Source: Paludibacter sp.
Lineage (GTDB): Bacteria > Bacteroidota > Bacteroidia > Bacteroidales > Paludibacteraceae
Assembly: GCA_031292575.1 (NCBI GenBank)
Contig: JARLGX010000011.1
Span: forward strand, 1 to 64,000
DNA length: 64,000 nt
Reading direction: 5' to 3'
Numbering within the stretch: position 1 is the stretch's first letter; each line of letters begins with the position of its first letter. Shown here one piece after another: positions 8,504 to 18,338 of the stretch. Made by a program: the position numbers and the translations under genes. The notes beneath the pieces are model-generated. The model was not told the DNA's origin and did no database searches. It worked only from the letters and a program-made list of their open reading frames with translations.

Positions 8504-10066
8504 TTATTGAATGATTAATTTTATCGATACAATGCTTTGTGGAGCGAGTCCTATACTAAGGGATTTTTTATCGCTGCTTACTGCCGTTGTAATTAATTGC
8601 ATATTCTTTGAATCATCCGTTTCCACTGCTGATGCAGAACTAATTGTAGATGGAGAGCCTACTTGCAAAATAACAGGAGTAGTTTTGTTATTTATAACAA
8701 CAATGGTCATATCACTCACCCCTGCATAAGCCGTTGCCAATAAATCGGCATCCTGCAGTGTTATTCCAATACGCGTTCTTCCAGTAGCATATTTAGCATA
8801 ATGGGAAAGAATAAACCCCCTTTTTGTCATTTCTCCTACTGCCACAGTACTTCTCGCATCTGTATCTGCTATCATGGAGTAATACCTCTTTAAGTACCAC
8901 CATACATAGGCATTGTAATTAGCCTCCATGCAATCATTTATTTCCTTAGCGAATTTTTGCAATGAAGAAGCCCACAACCAGTCATATCCAGTTTTTTCAT
9001 CATTCCAAAGATGCTCGGTCATCCAAACTTCTTTGCCTTTTTGACGGGCCAATGGATAATCATTTAATCCACCCCCATAAATATGACCCCCAACAATATC
9101 AAAATTATTTACAGTTTCGGTACTATTCAAAAGTGGATCTGTATAGTCCCAATTAAAGTGAAAGGATTCGGCGGCTATCGTTTTCACATTTCCTAATTGC
9201 CGTCCATAATCTCTAACAAAATTGTAAATCTCTGATGGAGTAAAGCTGCACCAATTCATGTCAGGTTCATTTTGGACTGATATAGCATACAGATTCAATC
9301 CTTTAGATGCTGTATAATCAACAAACGCTTTGAGATGAGCGGCATAAGCTTGATAATACGCCGGAAGTAAGTAAATCGTAGTTTGAGTCGGATCAAAAGT
9401 TGAAGTACGTGTGCCGGTCATATTGGCTGGAGGAGACCATGGAGATGCAAAAACAATTGCACCCAAATCCTGAGCTTTTTTTGCAACGGCTATATCTGTA
9501 TTCCAAGCAGTACTATCAGGGTATACCATCATTCGGATAATATTGTAGCCTAACCCGGTCGGACTGTACATCTTTTCAATTTCAGCAAGTGTAATCTGAT
9601 TTGCAGAACCTACCCAACCAGGAGGGTCGAGCATGCCACCGAAACCTGTTATTTTCTGATAAGTTATAGCAGGATTGAGAGTCATACTAACATTTGTAGC
9701 TATACCCTGTATAATTGCGAGTTTAATTGTCGCTCCGGTAGAGATATTTGTTACAATAATATTCTGAGTTCTCGAAGCTGATGTCAGATTTGAAGAGAGA
9801 TGAATCGTTACATCGGTATAACTATCTGATTTAGTTAGATTTCCACCTATAGCATCAGAAAAACCAGTGATAAAATCAGTTTCTTCAGACGATATCTTCC
9901 ATTGTGATTGCGACCATTCTACACGAACTATAACACTGTCGGCTAAAGCCGAAACCTGCGCTTCCGTACTAATAAATCGGACATAAGATAAATTTTCATC
10001 CTTACAATTGGTAAAAATAACAGTGCAAATAACTGCAAAAGAAAGCTTTGCTAATAAGTGTTTCAT
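8504..10066 (-). CDS. GH30 (glucurono)xylanase lipoprotein with BACON-like domain
   Basis: Predicted endo-xylanase of family GH30, subfamily 8-like, which in known members cuts xylan next to glucuronate branches. The 520-residue protein has a lipoprotein signal (FTNC, Cys21), so it is membrane anchored and perhaps surface exposed. Residues about 30-120 resemble a BACON domain, common in gut and soil Bacteroidota glycosidases. The barrel has acid/base Glu267 in SVQNEPDMNW and nucleophile Glu351 in VWMTEHLWND, and a C-terminal beta-sandwich follows (about residues 435-520). The subfamily is inferred from context and overall pattern rather than from an alignment of the glucuronate-binding loop. 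Confidence 0.88.
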   Translation of the reverse strand: MKHLLAKLSFAVICTVIFTNCKDENLSYVRFISTEAQVSALADSVIVRVEWSQSQWKISSEETDFITGFSDAIGGNLTKSDSYTDVTIHLSSNLTSASRTQNIIVTNISTGATIKLAIIQGIATNVSMTLNPAITYQKITGFGGMLDPPGWVGSANQITLAEIEKMYSPTGLGYNIIRMMVYPDSTAWNTDIAVAKKAQDLGAIVFASPWSPPANMTGTRTSTFDPTQTTIYLLPAYYQAYAAHLKAFVDYTASKGLNLYAISVQNEPDMNWCSFTPSEIYNFVRDYGRQLGNVKTIAAESFHFNWDYTDPLLNSTETVNNFDIVGGHIYGGGLNDYPLARQKGKEVWMTEHLWNDEKTGYDWLWASSLQKFAKEINDCMEANYNAYVWWYLKRYYSMIADTDARSTVAVGEMTKRGFILSHYAKYATGRTRIGITLQDADLLATAYAGVSDMTIVVINNKTTPVILQVGSPSTISSASAVETDDSKNMQLITTAVSSDKKSLSIGLAPQSIVSIKLIIQ

Positions 10067-10121
10067 ATTTTTTTAAATTTCTCTAATTGTTTTTTTACTC
10101 TAAAATTAAAGAAGCATATAT

Positions 10122-12887
10122 CTATTTCGTTCTTATGCTTTGTATTGCAATAGTCGCATCTATCAAGCCACTTGACGTTGCTTTAAGTTTAATTATGCCC
10201 GATTCTCCAGTCTTGGAACGAACAATCACCAAACAAAGTCCATTAAATGCTTTACGCTTTTTAGAAGAGAATGAAACCATGTTTGTTGCGTCACCATTAT
10301 CCGTAGCTACAATTTCACCGGGTCCTTCAATGCTAAAATCTATCTGGTTATTTGATTGTGGCACAACAAGTCCGTTTTTATCGGTTACCTTCATTGTTAT
10401 AAAAGCCAAGTCTTTACCATCGGCATAAATACTTTTACAATCTGCCGATGCCATTAACTTCGCAGGTTTGTCAGTAGTTTTCACTACTGTTTCAGCCCAT
10501 TTTTCCCCATTTTTGTATGCTATCGCTTTTAATTCGCCCTGTTCATATTTTACACTATCCCAGCAAAGACGATATTCGTATTGTCCTTTCTTCTTACGAC
10601 CCAATGATTTTCCATTAAGGAATAGTTCAGCCTCGTCACCTGAAGTAAATATGTGCACAGGAGTTATTTTCCCAATACGTTCAGGCCAATTCCAGTGCGG
10701 CAAAATATGAATCATTGGAAAATCAGGTCGCCAATGCGATTGATATAGATAGAAACGGTCTTTAGGGAATCCTGCCAAATCAATAATGCCAGTATATGAA
10801 CTGCGGGCTTCGTAGTAGGGCGTTGGCTCGCCAATGTAGTCAAATCCGTTCCAAACAAACTCTCCGGCCACAAAAGGATGCTGATCTAATGCGCTAAAAA
10901 CCTTGTCGACACTTGATCCAAAGTCAACAGCATAGAGCTCATAAGCACTAACCTGACAAATTTTCGAATCTCCTCCTTTACCATCTCTTATTGGTGAACT
11001 AATTTCATTTGAAACAGGAAACAGGTAAATTCCACGACTACTTGCAGCCGATGCAGTTTCGGTACTTAGAATTGCTTTATTTGGGAATTTAGCATGGAAA
11101 GCATCGTATTGAGGGGCAGTACGAATGCGATCGGTTCCTTCAAATTCAGGTGATTGACGAATCCCTTCGCCCTGATAATTCAGACCAATCACGTCAGGAA
11201 CCTCAGGCAAGTCCATATCTGGTTTTGCATAGTTCATGGCAGTAATAGTCGGTCGTGTTGCATCTTCTTCTTTTACAATATTATTTAGTCTTTCTCCAAT
11301 AGCGGCACCTTCTTCGCCGGTGTATTGTTCTCCCACTTCATTCCCCAAGCTCCACATAATTATTGAAGGACAGTTCTTATCTCTCCGAACAAAGGCACGG
11401 GCATCCGGTTCGGACCAATCGGGGAAAATAAGATGAAAATCAAGTGGCGTTTTTTTTAGTTCCCACGAATCAAAAATCTCGTCAATTACAAGAAATCCCA
11501 TTCGGTCTGTTAATTCGAGTAGTTCGGGTGCAGGTGGATTATGCGACATTCGGATAGCATTACACCCCATTTGGCGTAATATCTCCAATTGGCGTTCGGC
11601 GGCACGGGTATTGAATGCAGCACCAAGAGCACCCAGATCATGGTGTTGGTTTACCCCCTTTATAAGTATGTGTTCTCCGTTAACAAATAGGCCTTTGTTA
11701 GGATTAAATTCCAGTGATCGGATACCAAATCGTGTTTCGTAAGTATCTATAGGTTTGCCATTTTGCAGCAAAGTTGTTACAGCAATATAAAGATTTGGTT
11801 GCTGGGTTGGAGGTGGTCCCCATAATTTTGGATTTTTAAGTATGACTGAACTTCTAACTTTAGCACTTCCTCCAGCGGTAATCTTTGAATTGATGGGTTC
11901 AAAGTTAATAATCGAGTCCTCTCTTTTTTGCCCTTTAGCATCTATTGTATAAATACTTGTAACAACCTCAACATTAGCATTAGTCTTTGAGTTGTTATCA
12001 ATGGTAACCTCCATATTGATTGTGGCAGACGATCTGGAAACATTTTTAGTCGTTACACAAGTTCCGTACTGACCAACGTGGATATGATTAGTTTTCATTA
12101 ACCAAACATTGCGATAAATTCCTCCACCTGGATACCAACGAGATGAGTTATTTGGATTGTCCAATCGTATAGCTAACTGATTTACACCACCCGGAACAAC
12201 ATACGGTGTGAGATCCAATCGCCAGGAGTTATAACCATAAGGCCAACCACCAACCAAGTTTCCATTCAACCATACAATGGTATAAGACATTGCTCCATCA
12301 ATATCAAGGAATATTGACTTACCTTTATCAGAGACAGGAATGTCGAGTTTTTTACGATACCATGCCACGCCATTGCTTGGTAAACGACCCATTCCCCCAC
12401 CTACTTCCGGATTTGAGCCTGTCATAAAAGGTCCTTTGATGGCCCAATCGTGAGGCAGATTCACTTTTTCCCATGAATTATCATCAAAGTTTCCCTGAAC
12501 AAATGGAAAATCACTCCCCGGATTTCCTACAGGACGAATATGTTTTTCACTCTTATCTTTAATAAAACTGTTTCCAGAAGGTAAAATCCACGGTTTAAGA
12601 ACTTTTTGAGAAGTTTTTATTTCTATCGCTTCAGTAGGCTTAGCATCAGCAATTATATACTCGTTACTTCCTAAAACTTCGGGGCGAACATCGTATATCA
12701 GGTTGTCAACTCTATCCAGCGAATTATACTTATAAAACCGCCACCCTTCATCAATGGAAATTCGTTGTCTAACTACATTGTTAGTCAGCTTTGGCGATGT
12801 TTTTGCCTGAATAGGAGTGTGTACAAACAAAGAAACATATAGTAAAACAGTCAAAGCTTTTAATCCTTTTAATGCGAATTTTCTCAT
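10122..12887 (-). CDS. GH2 glycoside hydrolase (beta-galactosidase-like)
   Basis: A 921-residue exported GH2 enzyme with a signal peptide of about 28 residues. Domain order is sugar-binding jelly roll (about 105-265), immunoglobulin-like domain (270-390), TIM barrel (395-740), a DUF4982-type sandwich and a C-terminal Big/invasin-like domain (about 815-915). Acid/base is Glu517 in WSLGNEV and the candidate nucleophile is Glu610 in ILSTETAS. The family covers beta-galactosidases and other exo-enzymes. In a glucuronoxylan locus it may remove galactose or another beta-linked decoration, but the true substrate cannot be read from the sequence. It lies between the uronate gene pair and the GH30 gene. 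Confidence 0.88.
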   Translation of the reverse strand: MRKFALKGLKALTVLLYVSLFVHTPIQAKTSPKLTNNVVRQRISIDEGWRFYKYNSLDRVDNLIYDVRPEVLGSNEYIIADAKPTEAIEIKTSQKVLKPWILPSGNSFIKDKSEKHIRPVGNPGSDFPFVQGNFDDNSWEKVNLPHDWAIKGPFMTGSNPEVGGGMGRLPSNGVAWYRKKLDIPVSDKGKSIFLDIDGAMSYTIVWLNGNLVGGWPYGYNSWRLDLTPYVVPGGVNQLAIRLDNPNNSSRWYPGGGIYRNVWLMKTNHIHVGQYGTCVTTKNVSRSSATINMEVTIDNNSKTNANVEVVTSIYTIDAKGQKREDSIINFEPINSKITAGGSAKVRSSVILKNPKLWGPPPTQQPNLYIAVTTLLQNGKPIDTYETRFGIRSLEFNPNKGLFVNGEHILIKGVNQHHDLGALGAAFNTRAAERQLEILRQMGCNAIRMSHNPPAPELLELTDRMGFLVIDEIFDSWELKKTPLDFHLIFPDWSEPDARAFVRRDKNCPSIIMWSLGNEVGEQYTGEEGAAIGERLNNIVKEEDATRPTITAMNYAKPDMDLPEVPDVIGLNYQGEGIRQSPEFEGTDRIRTAPQYDAFHAKFPNKAILSTETASAASSRGIYLFPVSNEISSPIRDGKGGDSKICQVSAYELYAVDFGSSVDKVFSALDQHPFVAGEFVWNGFDYIGEPTPYYEARSSYTGIIDLAGFPKDRFYLYQSHWRPDFPMIHILPHWNWPERIGKITPVHIFTSGDEAELFLNGKSLGRKKKGQYEYRLCWDSVKYEQGELKAIAYKNGEKWAETVVKTTDKPAKLMASADCKSIYADGKDLAFITMKVTDKNGLVVPQSNNQIDFSIEGPGEIVATDNGDATNMVSFSSKKRKAFNGLCLVIVRSKTGESGIIKLKATSSGLIDATIAIQSIRTK

Positions 12888-12965
12888 TTTTTATTTCTCT
12901 CTGAATAGATATTTAAGGTTGTAAAACGTTATGCTTTTCCTGAATTGCTTTAAAGTGTAATATAA

Positions 12966-13781
12966 TTACACTCCACTGAATGAGCTAAATCCACCATCAA
13001 TTGGCAATACGACCCCTGTGATGAAGCTGGCAGCCTGAGAACACAAAAATTGTACAGCACCATTTAATTCGTCGATATTTCCAAAACGATTCATTGGTGT
13101 ATTGGCAATCACTTTCATACTGCGATCGGTCAGCGTACCGTCAGGATTAATAAGTACCGCACGATTTTGATCGCCAATAAAAAACCCCGGCGCAATAGCA
13201 TTGACACGGATACCATCCCCATATTTCATAGCCATTTCCATCGCTAACCATTGGGTAAAATTACCAACAGCCGCTTTGGCTGCGGAATAACCTGGCACAC
13301 GAGTCATTGATTGTAGTGCAGCCATTGAAGATATATTGACAATGCTCCCCGATTTTTGATTAGCCATAACTTTGCCAAACACATAACTTGGATAAACAGT
13401 TCCGTTCATATTCAAGTCGGTAACCTTATTCCAATTTTCAATTTTCATGTCGAAAAAACTCTGGTCGGGCATCAGTGTTGCTCCGGGAAGATTTCCACCT
13501 GCGATGTTTAGCAAAAAATCAATATGTCCCCATTTTGCAACAACATCCTGAGCAATAACTTCGAGACTTGGGATATTAAGCACATTCCCAACATAGCCCA
13601 TTACCTCCCCACCAAGTTCAGCAAATTCCGCAATAGTCTTATCCAATTTATCCTGATTGGTACCTATGGCCACAATTTTTGCTCCAGCCTGGATGAAACT
13701 GCGGGCAATACTGCCACCCAACACCCCACATACGCCAGAAATGACAGCGACTTTACCTTCAATACTAAACGTGTCGTTCAT
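12966..13781 (-). CDS. SDR oxidoreductase, likely D-mannonate oxidoreductase
   Basis: A cytoplasmic 271-residue short-chain dehydrogenase. The N-terminal nucleotide-binding turn reads SGVCGVLGG (residues 15-23), the TGxxGxLG variant seen in mannonate oxidoreductase-type SDRs, with Ser replacing the usual first Thr. The catalytic centre is Ser151/152, Tyr165 and Lys169 (GYSAAKAA). It directly follows uxuA in transcription order with a 53-base gap. I therefore infer that it interconverts fructuronate and mannonate, the step before the dehydratase, in place of the unrelated long-chain UxuB enzyme. Substrate is inferred from context and family resemblance only. Confidence 0.82.
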   Translation of the reverse strand: MNDTFSIEGKVAVISGVCGVLGGSIARSFIQAGAKIVAIGTNQDKLDKTIAEFAELGGEVMGYVGNVLNIPSLEVIAQDVVAKWGHIDFLLNIAGGNLPGATLMPDQSFFDMKIENWNKVTDLNMNGTVYPSYVFGKVMANQKSGSIVNISSMAALQSMTRVPGYSAAKAAVGNFTQWLAMEMAMKYGDGIRVNAIAPGFFIGDQNRAVLINPDGTLTDRSMKVIANTPMNRFGNIDELNGAVQFLCSQAASFITGVVLPIDGGFSSFSGV

Positions 13782-13834
13782 ATTATATTTTTTAAATTCA
13801 GATTTAATTCACAAAAAACACTTTTAATGAAATA

Positions 13835-15007
13835 TTATTTCATCATTTCATTTCTCACAGTTGCTATAATCCCTGAAAGCTGGGCTAATGCATACATACG
13901 TCCCAAAAATGAGTAGCCTGGATTATAGGATTTATTTACGTCATCAAGCATTAATTTTCCATGATCCACGCGCATTGGTAAAGTTGGATTCTCGCGCTCG
14001 AAAATACGAACCAATTCAATGAGATGACCTCTGCCTTCTAAGTGCGAAGCTTCGATAAAATTTCCAGCCTCACTAACATCGGTGCTACGTAAATGCACAA
14101 AGTGTGTCCTTTTTGCAAATCTTGAAGCTAGTTCAGTAACATTATTATGCAACCCGGAGCTCAATGAGCCCGCGCAAAAAGTCAAACCATTATTTGGGCT
14201 ATCAACTGCGTTCAGAATCCAGTCAATATCCTCTGCATTGGTTACAATACGTGGCAAGCCAAGTACCGCTGAGGGTGGATCATCTGGATGTACACATAAA
14301 TTAATGCCATGTTCTTCAGCAGTGGGAATCACACTAGAGAGAAAAAACTTCAGGTTTTCACGTAATTGGGTTTTATCTACTCCTTTGTATAATGCCAATA
14401 ACTGATTAAACAATTCAACTGGCTTTTGCACATTTCCTTTGAAATTTTCATTGACAAAACCTTGAGTTTTTACAATGATGGTTTGTATTAGGTCATCCTT
14501 TTCAGCAGATGTAATAGTTTTATCCAGTTCATTAACCAGTTTCATTTCCTCAACTGAATAATCTTTTTCCGCTCCCGTACGATTTAAAATGTAGCAATCG
14601 AAATAAGCAAAACGAATCTTATCGAAATACAAAGTGTAGGTTCCATCTTCTAATTTTCGATGTAAATCAGTTCGAATCCAGTCAATAACCGGCATAAAAT
14701 TATAGCAAACAGTTTTAATTCCTGCTTTTCCCAAATTATTCAGACTGATTTTATAATTTTCAATTAACTTTCCTCTGTCAACTCCAGCATATTTTATACT
14801 TTCCGAAACAGGTAAACTTTCAACCACTGACCAATGCAAACCTGCATTTTCAATATATCCTTTTAAATCATTAATTGCTTCCAGTGTCCATATTTCTCCA
14901 TTCGGCACGTCGTGTAAAGCCGTAACTATTCCCTCAACACCTATTTGACGCAGCATATCGAGCGAAATCGGATCTTTCTTTCCAAACCATCTCCATGTTT
15001 TTTCCAT
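13835..15007 (-). CDS. uxuA: Mannonate dehydratase
   Basis: Converts D-mannonate to 2-keto-3-deoxygluconate in glucuronate catabolism, in the cytoplasm. The 390-residue protein begins MEKTWRWFGKKDPIS and carries UxuA family blocks, including the metal-site region INLCVHPDDPP, TFCAGSLSSG and the C-terminal MRVDHGKLM. I chose the ATG at 15007 because AGGAG lies seven bases upstream of it; an upstream in-frame TTG would overlap that ribosome binding site. It sits between GH67 and the SDR gene, coupling release of glucuronate to its breakdown. Glucuronate isomerase (UxaC), KDG kinase and KDPG aldolase are not in this window. Confidence 0.93.
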   Translation of the reverse strand: MEKTWRWFGKKDPISLDMLRQIGVEGIVTALHDVPNGEIWTLEAINDLKGYIENAGLHWSVVESLPVSESIKYAGVDRGKLIENYKISLNNLGKAGIKTVCYNFMPVIDWIRTDLHRKLEDGTYTLYFDKIRFAYFDCYILNRTGAEKDYSVEEMKLVNELDKTITSAEKDDLIQTIIVKTQGFVNENFKGNVQKPVELFNQLLALYKGVDKTQLRENLKFFLSSVIPTAEEHGINLCVHPDDPPSAVLGLPRIVTNAEDIDWILNAVDSPNNGLTFCAGSLSSGLHNNVTELASRFAKRTHFVHLRSTDVSEAGNFIEASHLEGRGHLIELVRIFERENPTLPMRVDHGKLMLDDVNKSYNPGYSFLGRMYALAQLSGIIATVRNEMMK

Positions 15008-15041
15008 ATTGCTACTCCTAACCCCCAAAGGGAAGTTTTAA

Positions 15042-17204
15042 TTAATTATGATCTTTCAAATTAAGTTTAATTTTCATCAAATCGTCCAAATCGTGAACCG
15101 GTCTTTCAATATCGTATGGTATCGGACGTTTCGAAAACTGTTGAAAATAGAGTAAACAGCCATCTTTCCAAATTTGTGCATCGCGACACTGACGACGTAA
15201 TTTACTTTGCACTTCAAAAAAACGCTGTGAATCAACGTAGGGTTCTACTTTGTCCCATGTTTTCTGAAACTGTCGTACTTCGTTTAAACCTTTTTCGTAG
15301 GTGTAACACAACTCATCCCAGAGTATCCGACCGTCTTTCATTTTATAATCCCAAGGCAAATGATGAAACCAAAGTAAATAAATTTCAGGGCAAGTATTTA
15401 CATCATTAAACTCCGAACAAAGTGGTTCGTGATATTGACTTACTGCATCGCTTCCTGAATGAGTTCGATCAAATCCAATTCCAAAAGTATCTGCTTTATG
15501 ATAATAAGGTGGCGTCCAGTCAACTCTGACTCCTTTTGGCGCCCACCATGGACCGGGCCCATAATGTGTGTTGTTAAGACCGGCAAAAATATGGTGAAGT
15601 CCCAATGGCATTGAATAATGTATTGCAGCCTCACGGCTCTCTAACATGATTTGCTTTACAGGAGTCAGAAAGTTTTTTTCCCAATCCGTATTAGTGAAGC
15701 TCGCTGCTTTTTTTTCTTTTGGAGAAAACGTAAGCCTTAACCATTCATCTGCAATCTGGTCACTTGTCAATTTATTATTCCATGCCAAGCGACCAAAGGC
15801 ATACCAGTTTGCCTGAGCAAATTGGTGTCCACACCAATTTGAGTCTAGTCCGATATTAGCAACACCAGCAATTGCTGTATACTTTTGAGGGAAAATACTG
15901 CCATCGGTAGTGCGTGCAACTGTACTTCCAATGCCTTCCTGATAAGTATCACTTTTTAAAAATTCCTCCCACATTGTGGACAGATATACAAGCTGAATTG
16001 AATGCCCAAGATATTCCTGTGTAATCTCAACTTCAGGCATCAAGGATGTTTTTTTCATAGCTCCAAATAAAGGGCTGAATGGTTCTCGCGGTTGAAAATC
16101 AATCGGGCCATTCTTTACCTGTATTATCACATTATCTTTAAATTGACCATCGAGAGGTACGAATTCATTATAAGCCTGTTTTGCCCTGTCATCTTTCGAT
16201 GCACTGTACACAAAAGCACGCCACATCACAATTCCACCATGAGGTTTCAGTGCATCTGCCAACATATTGGCTCCATCGGCATGCGTTCGTCCAAAATCTT
16301 GTGGACCGGGTTGCCCTTCGCTACTTGCTTTTACTAGAAATCCACCAAAATCTGGAATCAGTTTATAAATTTCATTTGCTTTGTCATTCCACCATTTTTT
16401 TACCATAAGATCTAATGGATCCGAAGTTTTTAATCCACCAATAGTAGAAGGGGAAGCAAAGTTGATAGAAAAATATACTTTGATGTGAAACGGACGCAAC
16501 TGATCTGCAATCGCTTTTACTTTTTGGAGATACTCAGGAGAAAGTATTTTAGGCGAAGCATTCACATTATTCAAAACAGTGCCATTGATTCCAATAGAAG
16601 CGTTTGCACGTGCATATTCTTTGTAAAGAGGCGAAATTACGTTAGGCAATTCATCCCATTTCCAAATGGAGCGACCAGCATACCCACGTTCCACACTTCC
16701 GTCTAAATTATCCCAATGATCCAGCACCCGAATTTTATAGGATGGCTTTTCAACTATATCGATATTATAAGAGAACTTATCGATTTGAATCAACCTCAAG
16801 AGATGAAATACACCATAAAGCAAACCACTTTCACCTGCTGATGCAACTATGGTTACAATCTTATTGTTTTGATGAATGGTTTTTATGACGTAGCCATCTT
16901 CACCCAGTTTCATCAATTCATTTTTCAATCCGAAAGGTCTTATATTTTTATCATTCAAAGTCCCAATTATTAATAAACTGTCAGTTTGAGCATTTACCAT
17001 TGGAAGATATTTGCCAGTCATTTCATTCCAGTCGTGTTGAAATTCATTGACTGCGAACTGATTTTTATCCCCAATTATTCCGGAGAAAATTTGAGAATCA
17101 ATTTTAGTTTTATTAAAACGCAGCCATAATTGATGGCCATTTTCGGCATTCAAACCCGAAACGGCTAAAAGCAAGAGAATGTAAAATAATAAATTTCGAA
17201 TCAT
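15042..17204 (-). CDS. GH67 alpha-glucuronidase
   Basis: Releases (4-O-methyl-)glucuronic acid from the non-reducing-end xylose of xylo-oligosaccharides. With the ATG at 17204 the protein has 720 residues and begins with a clean signal peptide (IRNLLFYILLLLAVSGLNA). A start 14 codons upstream would put a cysteine- and proline-rich tail ahead of it, so I rejected it. The barrel carries the general-acid motif KASSEGQPGP (Glu at about residue 296) and the downstream IDFQPREPFSPLFG block holding the other catalytic carboxylates. The export signal suggests a periplasmic enzyme, unlike many cytoplasmic GH67 enzymes of Gram-positive bacteria. uxuA follows after 34 bases. Confidence 0.93.
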   Translation of the reverse strand: MIRNLLFYILLLLAVSGLNAENGHQLWLRFNKTKIDSQIFSGIIGDKNQFAVNEFQHDWNEMTGKYLPMVNAQTDSLLIIGTLNDKNIRPFGLKNELMKLGEDGYVIKTIHQNNKIVTIVASAGESGLLYGVFHLLRLIQIDKFSYNIDIVEKPSYKIRVLDHWDNLDGSVERGYAGRSIWKWDELPNVISPLYKEYARANASIGINGTVLNNVNASPKILSPEYLQKVKAIADQLRPFHIKVYFSINFASPSTIGGLKTSDPLDLMVKKWWNDKANEIYKLIPDFGGFLVKASSEGQPGPQDFGRTHADGANMLADALKPHGGIVMWRAFVYSASKDDRAKQAYNEFVPLDGQFKDNVIIQVKNGPIDFQPREPFSPLFGAMKKTSLMPEVEITQEYLGHSIQLVYLSTMWEEFLKSDTYQEGIGSTVARTTDGSIFPQKYTAIAGVANIGLDSNWCGHQFAQANWYAFGRLAWNNKLTSDQIADEWLRLTFSPKEKKAASFTNTDWEKNFLTPVKQIMLESREAAIHYSMPLGLHHIFAGLNNTHYGPGPWWAPKGVRVDWTPPYYHKADTFGIGFDRTHSGSDAVSQYHEPLCSEFNDVNTCPEIYLLWFHHLPWDYKMKDGRILWDELCYTYEKGLNEVRQFQKTWDKVEPYVDSQRFFEVQSKLRRQCRDAQIWKDGCLLYFQQFSKRPIPYDIERPVHDLDDLMKIKLNLKDHN

Positions 17205-17285
17205 TTGTGAATTTTTACTTTGATTAAATGGTATCGGACAACACAAATATACGCATATTGATTGATGAAAATCGTATATTTCTTA

Positions 17286-18260
17286 TTAATCCTTACCACC
17301 GCCATCAATTGTTTTTATCGTGCCGTCTTCGTTGTATTCCAACTCAACCACCTTAATGCTCCGTAACCATGTTTTTCCTCCCGACGGTACGCTATCGTGA
17401 TGAAAGAGATACCATTTGCTTTCGAACTCAACAATGGAATGATGCGTAGTCCATCCCACAACCGGCGTCAGAATTACCCCTGCATAAGTAAACGGTCCGT
17501 ATGGATTATCGCCGATAGCATAACATAATCGATGAGTATTTCCTGTTGAATACGAGAAATAGTATTTACCGTTGTATTTATGCATCCAAGGTCCTTCGAA
17601 ATACCTGCGGTTATGATCACCTGCTTTCAGAGGTTCTCCGTTTTCGTCCAGTATCAACACATCACGTGGTTCTTCGGCAAACTCCAGCATATCTTCACTT
17701 AGTTTGGCTATGCGGGCACACAAAGCCGGTTCATCATCGGCAGGTTCTGCTGGGTTTTCAATGGCTTTATTGTTGCGGTATCGTTGCAACTGGCCGCCCC
17801 ACAATCCACCAAAGTAAATATAAAAGTCTGTTGCATTATCTTCTAAAACAGCTGGATCGATAGTATAGCTGCCTTTGATCGGATCATTTTGGGGAACAAA
17901 CGGTCCCTCGGGTTTATTGCTGACAGCTACACCAATGCGGAAAATGTCATTTTTATCTTTTAAAGGGAAGTAAAGATAATACTTTCCATTTTTACAAGCT
18001 ACATCGGGTGCCCACAATTGACGACCTGACCACGGAATATTTTTCACGTCGAGCGCCACACCATGATCGGTTACTTCGCCATCAATGCTATCCATAGAGA
18101 AAACATGGTAATCGCGCATATCAAAATGATCACCATTATCATTTTCGGGGATGCTCGACTCAATATCGTGCGAAGGATAGATGTAAATTTTACCGTTAAA
18201 CACGTGAGCTGAAGGATCTGCTGTGTAAAGATTTTCGACTAAATATCTTGGAGTTTTCAT
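17286..18260 (-). CDS. GH43 beta-xylosidase/arabinofuranosidase, cytoplasmic
   Basis: A 324-residue five-bladed propeller glycosidase without a signal peptide, so probably cytoplasmic. The three catalytic carboxylates are visible: Asp15 (TADPSAHV), Asp135 (TIDPAV) and Glu222 (YFEGPWMHK). The short length, with no accessory domain, and the overall pattern fit subfamily GH43_1-like enzymes that act on xylo- or arabinoxylo-oligosaccharides. It lies between GH10 and GH67 and would finish oligosaccharides imported by the adjacent GPH symporter. Whether xylose or arabinose is removed is not decidable by eye. Confidence 0.9.
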   Translation of the reverse strand: MKTPRYLVENLYTADPSAHVFNGKIYIYPSHDIESSIPENDNGDHFDMRDYHVFSMDSIDGEVTDHGVALDVKNIPWSGRQLWAPDVACKNGKYYLYFPLKDKNDIFRIGVAVSNKPEGPFVPQNDPIKGSYTIDPAVLEDNATDFYIYFGGLWGGQLQRYRNNKAIENPAEPADDEPALCARIAKLSEDMLEFAEEPRDVLILDENGEPLKAGDHNRRYFEGPWMHKYNGKYYFSYSTGNTHRLCYAIGDNPYGPFTYAGVILTPVVGWTTHHSIVEFESKWYLFHHDSVPSGGKTWLRSIKVVELEYNEDGTIKTIDGGGKD

Positions 18261-18338
18261 ATTATAAGAAGTGAATAAATGGACGATAAAGCTAATAATA
18301 AACCAGTCAAATCATCAATTATTTTAAATTATTAGTCT

